A stretch of DNA of 64,000 bases, from NCBI GenBank assembly GCA_003212655.1, contig QCPF01000005.1:1-64000 (forward strand), read 5' to 3'. Positions 27,372 through 33,401 of the stretch are shown here, one piece after another (position 1 is the stretch's first letter; each line of letters starts with the position of its first letter). The DNA is from Prochlorococcus sp. AG-436-D21 (GTDB lineage Bacteria > Cyanobacteriota > Cyanobacteriia > PCC-6307 > Cyanobiaceae). A program made the position numbers and the translations under genes. The notes beneath the pieces are model-generated. The model searched no databases, was not told the DNA's origin, and saw only the letters and a program-made list of their open reading frames with translations.

Positions 27372-27728
27372 TCACGAACGAACACACGAAATAACGAAAT
27401 CAATAACAATATTAGATATATGCAAGAGGAGCTTATTATCAAATTGATTGCTGATTAGTTCTATTTGTGGTTCAGAATTAATAACCAAGTAGCAACTTGT
27501 TGTTCCTTTAGAAAAATTAAAAAATCTGTATATTAAATCTTCTTCTTCGTCATATAAAAAGAAACTTTCTTCCAAGCTCCAATCTGCAATATTTTCTAAA
27601 AGCAAATCTTCAATCGCAAGTAAAATCTTCTGGGCGATTTCTATATCTTCAGCAGAAAGTTTTGTCTTTTTTAACTGCTCTGGAGTTAATTGATATTTGT
27701 TCTTAAACTTTTCTACATCTAATTCCAT
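27372..27728 (-). CDS. Unknown 118-residue protein, last gene of small operon
   Basis: An acidic protein of 118 residues that I do not recognise. The N-terminal half is helical (ELDVEKFKNKYQLTPEQLKK, then SAEDIEIAQKILLAIEDLL), and the C-terminal half alternates beta-like strands (SCYLVINSEPQIELIS). Its ATG overlaps the stop of the preceding 51-residue gene by one base (TAATG), so it is translationally coupled. It is the last of five genes read leftward from 28540, and an intrinsic terminator follows at 27255-27298. Confidence 0.65.
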   Translation of the reverse strand: MELDVEKFKNKYQLTPEQLKKTKLSAEDIEIAQKILLAIEDLLLENIADWSLEESFFLYDEEEDLIYRFFNFSKGTTSCYLVINSEPQIELISNQFDNKLLLHISNIVIDFVISCVRS

Positions 27729-27883
27729 TAATACTCTGGCAAATTAAGAGATTTATATTCATCATCAATTTTCTTGGATAGAAACTTGGCAGCTCCAGAA
27801 CTACTTGTATCTGTAATTCTGTGACCCTTAAGCATCAATATTTTTAATTTTTCAGAAATTATCGGAGAAAATACAACATTCAT
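27728..27883 (-). CDS. Unknown 51-residue protein in small operon
   Basis: A 51-codon ORF translated by hand: MNVVFSPIISEKLKILMLKG, a helix-rich middle, and an end KSLNLPEY. Both ends overlap neighbours by one base (TAATG on each side), and this argues that it is real. It has no recognised domain. The early PIISEKLKILMLKGHRITDTS stretch could pair with the preceding small protein, as in toxin-antitoxin-like pairs, but this is inference only. Confidence 0.6.
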   Translation of the reverse strand: MNVVFSPIISEKLKILMLKGHRITDTSSSGAAKFLSKKIDDEYKSLNLPEY

Positions 27884-28020
27884 TAGTTTCGTTCAATCAA
27901 CTTTCGTTTCTGATACTCGCTTAAGATAAGTTCTTCAATATATTCTTCAGGTTCAGCATTATTTTGTCTTGCAAGTGTCTTTAGCATTACCGCAAATGTG
28001 GGAGTGATATTTAATTTCAT
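27883..28020 (-). CDS. 45-residue possible ribbon-helix-helix protein
   Basis: A 45-codon ORF translated by hand: MKLNITPTFAVMLKTLARQN, then NAEPEEYIEELILSEYQKRK. A short beta strand followed by two helices, with the loop between them rich in acidic residues, looks like a ribbon-helix-helix (CopG/Arc-type) DNA-binding protein. That is a structural guess. The ATG overlaps the previous stop (ATGA) and its own stop overlaps the next ATG (TAATG), so it is embedded in a coupled operon. Confidence 0.6.
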   Translation of the reverse strand: MKLNITPTFAVMLKTLARQNNAEPEEYIEELILSEYQKRKLIERN

Positions 28021-28304
28021 AATTTCAAATAAGGTAATCCTGAAGGAGCTGGCTTCATACCTTCAGGTGGTTTTCCTTTAATTGGTTGAGAGTGCCTTTT
28101 AACTAATCTTGGTGGGTTCGCCAACATATTAGGTCTAAAGGTAACTTCAAAATAAGTGTCTGGGTCATTATCAGAAATCTGATAATATTTTTGCGACATT
28201 AGTTCTCGGTGCTGATTACGAATATCAAAAATATTTCTTCTTTCGCGTTCAAAGTAAGCATCATCTTGATAAGCCAGTTCATTCTTTTCGTAATTTTGCT
28301 TCAT
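28017..28304 (-). CDS. Unknown 95-residue protein in small operon
   Basis: A 95-residue hydrophilic protein of unknown function. It is rich in charged and aromatic residues in the first half (NELAYQDDAYFERERRNIFD), and Pro-rich at the end (PIKGKPPEGMKPAPSGLPY). No membrane segment or known domain is visible. It overlaps the 78-residue gene upstream by one base and the 45-residue gene downstream by four bases, so it is translationally coupled on both sides. Confidence 0.65.
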   Translation of the reverse strand: MKQNYEKNELAYQDDAYFERERRNIFDIRNQHRELMSQKYYQISDNDPDTYFEVTFRPNMLANPPRLVKRHSQPIKGKPPEGMKPAPSGLPYLKL

Positions 28305-28540
28305 TAGATTATGGTAATTTTCTTTTCGTTAAACTCTTCGTTATATCTTTCTGCGATTAAGTGCTTAACCAGAGTTGAATATCCGCACCTATACTTTTTC
28401 ATCAGCTCTTCTTCTTTATCATTCAAATGTCGTTGGTGCATTCCATAAGAAACGTTCTTACTTATAGGTGGTCTTGAGTGAAAAGGAACTTCGTTCCTTT
28501 TGCCTTCGGCATCTCTTCTCTTGAATAATGTTTGTGGCAT
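28304..28540 (-). CDS. Unknown 78-residue basic protein, first gene of small operon
   Basis: A 78-residue protein, first of five overlapping genes. The N-terminal part is basic and Pro-rich (MPQTLFKRRDAEGKRNEVPF). The C-terminal part is helical, DKEEELMKKYRCGYSTLVKH followed by LIAERYNEEF, and could be a ribbon-helix-helix or small helical DNA-binding domain. No family is recognised. The upstream region (28541-28680) has an AT-rich promoter-like stretch and a 12-base palindrome. A regulator or excisionase role would fit a first gene in such an element but is not shown. Confidence 0.65.
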   Translation of the reverse strand: MPQTLFKRRDAEGKRNEVPFHSRPPISKNVSYGMHQRHLNDKEEELMKKYRCGYSTLVKHLIAERYNEEFNEKKITII

Positions 28541-29095
28541 ATTTGTCTAATTGATTATCTTATTAACTTCATTTATTTATGCATTACGGACTTACCATAC
28601 ATCTCTTACCTATACTTCTATGAACCTTCTTATATGATTTCTTCTGCAAAATCCCTTTAAAGTGTCCTATAGGACTTAATTAAGGCTTAACATTCTCATC
28701 AACCTCTACAAAGGTTATTGTATACAAGTTTTATGCAAAATTGCACTATTATATGAAGTTAAGTAAACTTAAGCGGTATTATTGTTAGCATTTAAATATA
28801 AACATATAATCCTTGACATCTATTCTGGCATCTACTCTAGTCCTTTTTACCACAATCCCTTTAAAGTATCTTTAAGAAGCCATACCCTCTGGTTCAACCG
28901 TAACAGAGTTACTTATATAAAAAATGATAGGATTTTAAAAATATTTTACATAAGTTCATATTCAAGAGAAATAATATCAGCATCTAATCATCAAGAAATC
29001 TTCGCTGACATCAATTCTGCCATCTATTTTAGAGGCATAAACATACCATCACTTTTTTTCGTCGCTGTTGTAGGTCAATCTGAAGGGACTTTTTT
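28541..29095. repeat. Repeat-rich spacer between small operon and recombinase genes
   Basis: This 555-base stretch lacks a convincing gene. It holds a perfect palindrome GTCCTATAGGAC (28664-28675) and a 14-base direct repeat AATCCCTTTAAAGT (28650 and 28854). It also has two copies of a tandem 12-mer: CATCTATTCTGG-CATCTACTCTAG at 28817-28840, and CATCAATTCTGC-CATCTATTTTAG at 29009-29032. These could be protein-binding sites, for example serine-recombinase or regulator sites. A TTG-started plus-strand frame (28782-29099) crosses it but lacks support. Confidence 0.55.
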
Positions 29096-29236
29096 TTAGA
29101 AAGTTGCCGTTGTAAAGATAATTGTGGCATCAGGGTAAATATTCCTGGCTGTTTCTTCTGCTTGCTGATTAGAGGTTGCATAGCACCTGAACCAGAAAGT
29201 CCTACCCCCTAGAAAGAGTTGCACCTTATACTTCAT
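29096..29236 (-). CDS. 46-residue microprotein coupled to serine recombinase
   Basis: A 46-codon ORF translated by hand, starting MKYKVQLFLGGRTFWFR and ending in ATIIFTTATF. It shares the pattern V-x-L-x-x-x-G-R-T, A, then a helix with A-x-x-x-A and YP, with the 47-residue protein of element 1 (26490). Its ATG overlaps the stop of the serine recombinase (ATGA), so the two are made together. Small basic partners of recombinases can be directionality factors; that is inference here. The family otherwise has no known role. Confidence 0.75.
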   Translation of the reverse strand: MKYKVQLFLGGRTFWFRCYATSNQQAEETARNIYPDATIIFTTATF

Positions 29237-29772
29237 TTCTTTAATAAGCGATAAACACTATCTCTATGAATATTCAATTCTTTTGCGATTTTTGTAGCTC
29301 CATATCCTTCTGCTTTTAATCTTCTAATTTCTTCTACATTAATTTTTTTCTTACCGCCCTTATAAACTCCTCTTGCTTTTGCTTTCGCAATTCCCTCCAT
29401 CTGTCTCTCCTTGCGAATATTTGTCTCAAACTCGGCAAAAACTCCAAGCATATCCAGAAAGCATTTAGAAGTTGCATCTTTAGTTGATATTGGTTGCTCT
29501 GTTGCTACTAATCCAACTCCTTTATCAGTTAATTCTTTAACTATTAACTGCAAATCTAAAATACTGCGGGCTAATCTATCCGTCCTAGTGATATAGCAAG
29601 TATCGCCTTCACGGACAAACTCAAGCATCTCTTTTAATTTTTCTCTCCCTTGAGTAGAAGTTCCGCTTACTTTCTCCTCAAAAATCTTATCTACGTTTTC
29701 CTTCTGGACTGCTTCGCGTTGAAGTTCTAAAGATTGAGTTGAACTACTAACTCTTATGTAAGCAACTTTCAT
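29233..29772 (-). CDS. Serine recombinase (resolvase/invertase family)
   Basis: A 179-residue small serine recombinase. The N-terminus MKVAYIRVSSSTQSLELQRE carries the catalytic serine (residue 9, 10 or 11). REGDTCYITRTDRLARSILDL (about 56-76) holds the active-site arginines. FLDMLGVFAEFETNIRKERQMEGI is the long E helix, and the C-terminal 45 residues are a helix-turn-helix (GYGATKIAKELNIHRDSVYRLL). The length matches resolvases and invertases. It may act on the element's own sites, for example resolving dimers or inverting DNA. It overlaps the 46-residue gene by four bases, and a repeat-rich 141-base region lies upstream. Confidence 0.93.
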   Translation of the reverse strand: MKVAYIRVSSSTQSLELQREAVQKENVDKIFEEKVSGTSTQGREKLKEMLEFVREGDTCYITRTDRLARSILDLQLIVKELTDKGVGLVATEQPISTKDATSKCFLDMLGVFAEFETNIRKERQMEGIAKAKARGVYKGGKKKINVEEIRRLKAEGYGATKIAKELNIHRDSVYRLLKK

Positions 29773-29781
29773 TTGTTTAAG

Positions 29782-29908
29782 TGTCGTATCTACATCTAAA
29801 CGTTAGAGCTGATATGTCGTATCAGAAAAAAACAACCCTGATACGTAGCCTTTTGTAGCCCTTTTTGTCGGATAATTTTTATCGTGAACGGTATACCATT
29901 TACGACAC
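29782..29908. promoter_or_regulatory. TGTCGTATC repeats and palindrome between the recombinases
   Basis: Two direct copies of TGTCGTATC lie at 29782-29790 and 29815-29823. The inverted repeat CGTATCAG (29818-29825) / CTGATACG (29838-29845) overlaps the second. An inverted GTGTCGT is found at 29902-29908. The first copy is 9 bases from the serine recombinase ATG (29772). This looks like an operator that controls that gene. Confidence 0.55.
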
Positions 29909-29913
29909 GAATA

Positions 29914-31287
29914 TTATTCGTCTACACCAAGTAATTTTTCGTATTCCATCAAATCATTAGAATAAGTTTTTTTGTAAAAAGTTCTATTTTTAGTAATTTT
30001 TTCCCACGTATTTCTGCTTTCCTGTTCGTGGTGGTAATAAGTTAGTTCAATTTCTTTTAATGAAGTCCCCGCAAGTTCAGCCAGAGTAATTAAAGGAACT
30101 CCATTTCCTACTGCAAATGATATACCTGTGTGGCGAAAACTATACCAAGTTATATTTTTACTTCCCCAGTATCGTGCTTTGCATAAATCTTTAATTTTTT
30201 TCCATTCTCTTTCCCACGTTCCATTTCCCATTCTTTCATCTTTATTAAACTTTTTAATAATTGGCTTATCCATATATTCAAGTGGGACGTGAGGAAACTT
30301 ACTCTTGGGAACTTTAGGTATTCCAGATAATTCACGAATAGCGTTGAAGCGTGTAACTGTGGGAGTTAAAACAACTCTGGAAGTTCCAACTTTACAAGCT
30401 TCTTTTCTCACACGAATTAAATGACCGATTTGTTGGTCTTCTTTAGTAAGATTTTCTGCAACATCTAAATCTCCCCATACCAAGTTTCTTAAAGTTCCTT
30501 TTCTTAATAAGCTATTCGTCATTATGAAAATACAATTCAATAAAATCTTGCGATTATATACTTGCGAAGGTGTTGCAGCTTTACTTTTAGTCCAAGCATA
30601 AAGAGTAGGAATTGTTTGTTTATATTCTTTCTGGTTTAAATAATCTCTTCTACTATCTTTTCTTCTTTCTCTTACAACTTCTTTAAACTCTGGGACTTTT
30701 AAAACTAATCCTCTATTCACAAGAAATCTAAAATACAATCTGAAAGTTGATAATTCTTGAGATATTGTTTGCATATACTTGGGCGGTGTATTGGTAGGTG
30801 TTTTTAAGCTCCTCCAATAGGGATATTCATATAATTTTTTATAATCAAGTTTTTCTAAAGGTATATTTTTATTCTTATAAAACTTTTTAAGGTGGTCTAA
30901 CCTTGCGGACATAGCCCTATGAGTTCCTTTTGTAATGTATCCGCGAACTGCATATGGTTTAATTCTTTTCTCTTCTTGTCTTAAGAAATCGTCCATCAGG
31001 TCAAATAATCCTTTCTTGACTATTGCCTTCATACCAGCTTGCATTCTTGCTTTTGCTTCGTGGAACTTTTCCTGTGCGAATAATCTTGCTTCTTCTAATC
31101 CAACATTTATATCGTCATTATCTCCTTGTATCTTCGTAGATTTTTTTATTGTGCCTTCGCCATCTAACTGCAAATAGTATTGCCACACGCTTGAACGAGG
31201 ACGCTTGTGTATAAAACAATTCCTCAAGCCATATATTTCTACCTTATGTTTAATGTATTTTCCCTCTGTGGGTCGTCCTTTAGGCAT
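29914..31287 (-). CDS. Tyrosine recombinase (integrase)
   Basis: A 457-residue phage-type integrase. The catalytic domain occupies the C-terminal half. The first Arg is seen in LLRKGTLRNLVWGDLD (about residue 255), the box II pair in TWYSFRHTGISFAVGNG (H-R region, about 385), and the nucleophile Tyr in the late ELTYYHHEQ (about 430). The N-terminal part has an arm-binding-like basic region and a SAM-like core-binding domain. It starts at ATG 31287, 28 bases from AATCACA repeats, and lies 177 bases from the attachment site in argJ. Such recombinases integrate elements at short gene-end sites, which fits this context well. Confidence 0.93.
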   Translation of the reverse strand: MPKGRPTEGKYIKHKVEIYGLRNCFIHKRPRSSVWQYYLQLDGEGTIKKSTKIQGDNDDINVGLEEARLFAQEKFHEAKARMQAGMKAIVKKGLFDLMDDFLRQEEKRIKPYAVRGYITKGTHRAMSARLDHLKKFYKNKNIPLEKLDYKKLYEYPYWRSLKTPTNTPPKYMQTISQELSTFRLYFRFLVNRGLVLKVPEFKEVVRERRKDSRRDYLNQKEYKQTIPTLYAWTKSKAATPSQVYNRKILLNCIFIMTNSLLRKGTLRNLVWGDLDVAENLTKEDQQIGHLIRVRKEACKVGTSRVVLTPTVTRFNAIRELSGIPKVPKSKFPHVPLEYMDKPIIKKFNKDERMGNGTWEREWKKIKDLCKARYWGSKNITWYSFRHTGISFAVGNGVPLITLAELAGTSLKEIELTYYHHEQESRNTWEKITKNRTFYKKTYSNDLMEYEKLLGVDE

Positions 31288-31314
31288 CTGACAGCAAAAT
31301 TATGTGAATATACT

Positions 31315-31460
31315 AATCACACATAAATCACACTGCAACTATGTTGATATAACAAATATATTGATAAGGCTATAAATGTGCCTTTATTGAGAAAATATGC
31401 CTGTTTTTGGTCTTAAATGGTGGTTTTATTGAGAATATCTACAGCCCATTATAAATCACA
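31315..31460 (+). repeat. AATCACA repeats, right end of element 2
   Basis: AATCACA at 31315 and 31326 (11 bases apart), and again at 31454. The last ends 11 bases before the core of copy 3, exactly as at the right end of element 1. The first pair lies in the upstream region of the integrase gene, so the integrase might repress its own expression. The rest of 31288-31464 is without an ORF. Confidence 0.75.
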
Positions 31461-31464
31461 CTTT

Positions 31465-32704
31465 CTATGTAGTATATTCGCTATTTATTTCAACATATTT
31501 TTTAGAAAGATCGCACCCCCAAGCTGTGCCTTTCGATTCTCCAGAATTTAGATTAATCATAATTTCTACAATATCATCTACCAAATATCTACCTTTCATT
31601 CTGGACTTAATATAGTCTGTGACTTTTTGTTGATCATATTTATTTAACTGGCCTTTTTCCAAAATATGGGCGTTTCCTATATATAAGTCAACGTCATTTA
31701 AATTAAATTTAACTCCAGAATTACCTGCAGCAGAAATGATTCGTCCCCAATTTGGATCACAACCATGTATCGCAGTTTTTACCAAGGCAGAATTACAAAT
31801 AGATTTCGCGAGCATAATTGCATCATCTGTATTTTTTGCTCCTTGAACCAAAACTTCTATTAAACAATTTGCTCCCTCTCCATCTCTTGCAATATTTTTT
31901 GCCAAGTTCTGACATACAATATCAATACCTTGTTGGATAATTGGGAAAAACCTTTTTTCAATTTTCTCTCCTGCATTTATTCCAACAAAAGAATCATTTG
32001 TGCTTGTCTCTCCATCAACTGATATTGCATTAAAAGATTTTTGAACCGCAATAGCAATCATTTTGTCCCATTCTTCTTTTTGAATACCCGCATCACAGGT
32101 TAGAAAAGCAAGCATTGTAGCCATATTGGGGTAAATCATTCCTGAACCTTTTGCAAATCCTGCTATTTTTATTTTTCTACCTTGAATAATCGTCTCTATT
32201 GACACTTTTTTTCAAAGTCAAATCAGTAGTTAAAATTGCTTCTGCTGCATTTTCAAAATTATTACCCTTTAAATCACTAACTAAATTCGGTAAATTTTTT
32301 ACTAAATCATTTATTTGTATTGGAACACCAATTACACCAGTTGAGCACATTAAAACTTCTTCTTCTTTTATTCCTAAAAGTTCCGCAATCTTTCCTGTAG
32401 CAATTTGAAAATGTTGAATGCCAAGATTTCCTGTACATGCATTTGCTTGACCAGAATTAATTAGAATTGCTCTTACAAAACCTGAAGTTGTTTTAATCCT
32501 TTCCTCACAAATATCCACACAAGAAGCTCGAACTATTGATTGGGTAAACATCCCACTAAAAATACTTCCTTCTGGAGCGAGTATTAGTGCTAAATCTTTT
32601 TTATTAGAAGCTTTTAAACCAGCAGATATCCCAGCAAAAAGAAACCCCTTGGGTGTTACCTTACTGTCATCAACAAACGACCAATTGGAATCTAACTGGC
32701 TCAA
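31465..32704 (-). pseudogene. argJ: argJ, bifunctional ornithine acetyltransferase/NAGS, one-base frameshift
   Basis: ArgJ makes N-acetylglutamate and recycles the acetyl group in arginine synthesis. Two overlapping frames cover the gene: residues 1-about 166 from TTG 32704, and the rest from about 32205 to TAG 31465. They meet at a run of seven T (32206-32212; A7 on the coding strand). Removing one base gives a single 412-residue ArgJ, the expected length, with KK-VSIETIIQGRK across the join. The self-cleavage site is intact in KGSGMIYPNMATMLAF, where Thr is the nucleophile. Sequence error, true mutation or slippage at A7 are all possible. The 3' end is the island's integration site. Confidence 0.85.
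31472..31490 (+). repeat. Attachment-site copy 3 (attR), inside argJ
   Basis: GTATATTCGCTATTTATTT. It is the 3' end of argJ itself. On the minus strand it reads GTT GAA ATA AAT AGC GAA TAT ACT ACA TAG, V-E-I-N-S-E-Y-T-T-stop. The right side is chromosomal argJ; the last codons and the stop come from the element. Confidence 0.85.
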
Positions 32705-32780
32705 ACTTTTTGGTATTTTAATTCATACTAACTATTCTTTAATACTAAAGAAACTAAGTAATTAGATTATTATTAATTAT

Positions 32781-33398
32781 ATGGATATTCTTCAAAAATT
32801 AAAAAACAACCAAAGAAGGATTGGTTTAACAGGAGGTATTGCAAGTGGGAAGACAACCATAACTAATTACATAAGAAAACATAAAAACATACCAATATTA
32901 GATGCAGATCATTTTTCAAGAGAATTAATCAAACCAAACACATATGGATATAAGAAAATTTTAGATTATTTTGGAAATAAAATTATTGATAATAAAAGCA
33001 TTTCAGAAAGGGAAATAAACAGAAAACTTTTAAGGAACATTATTTTTAAAAATTCAGCAAGCAAGGAATGGATTGAAAAACTACTTCACCCCTTAATTAA
33101 AGAAAGAATGATAGAAGAATGCAGTAAATACAGAAATAATCAAACTATAGTATTGGTTATTCCATTATTGTTTGAAGCAAAATTTGAAGATATTTGCACT
33201 GAAATATGGTTAGTTAAATGTCCTAAAGAAATACAAAAAAACAGACTTATCAAAAGAGATAAAATTAGCGAAAAAGAAGCATATAAATTGATAAATTTTC
33301 AATTAAATTTTGAAGAAAAAAGAAAATTCTCAAATATTATTTTAGAAAATTCAGATAATCAAAATAAATGGATCAATACGATAAAAGAGCTTCTTTAA
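32781..33398 (+). CDS. coaE: Dephospho-CoA kinase
   Basis: A 205-residue P-loop kinase that performs the last step of coenzyme A synthesis. Walker A is LTGGIASGKTT (residues 16-26), DADHFSREL (about 43) contains the conserved Asp, and the lid has HPLIKERM. The length is normal. It is transcribed away from argJ with a 76-base gap and ends 3 bases before the convergent gatB end. Confidence 0.95.
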   Translation: MDILQKLKNNQRRIGLTGGIASGKTTITNYIRKHKNIPILDADHFSRELIKPNTYGYKKILDYFGNKIIDNKSISEREINRKLLRNIIFKNSASKEWIEKLLHPLIKERMIEECSKYRNNQTIVLVIPLLFEAKFEDICTEIWLVKCPKEIQKNRLIKRDKISEKEAYKLINFQLNFEEKRKFSNIILENSDNQNKWINTIKELL

Positions 33399-33401
33399 GC
33401 T

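Larger units (their letters stand above)
26766..31471 (-). mobile_element. Element 2: argJ-targeted integrative element with two recombinases
   Basis: About 4.7 kb lies between attachment copies 2 and 3. It encodes a tyrosine recombinase next to the argJ end, a serine recombinase, a 46-residue microprotein coupled to it, a compact run of five small genes, and a candidate structured RNA. All protein genes point left. AATCACA clusters lie inside both ends. I see no replication, capsid or conjugation genes. Prochlorococcus tycheposons are a known comparison (tyrosine recombinase, small size), but they are described mainly at tRNA genes, whereas this one uses argJ. Confidence 0.8.

Noticed and set aside
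28782-29099. A 105-residue plus-strand ORF across the spacer in element 2
   Set aside because: It starts with TTG, lacks a ribosome-binding site, and is convergent with the better-supported 46-residue gene. The internal DIYSGIY/DINSAIY repeat differs at all codon positions, so it gives no coding signal.
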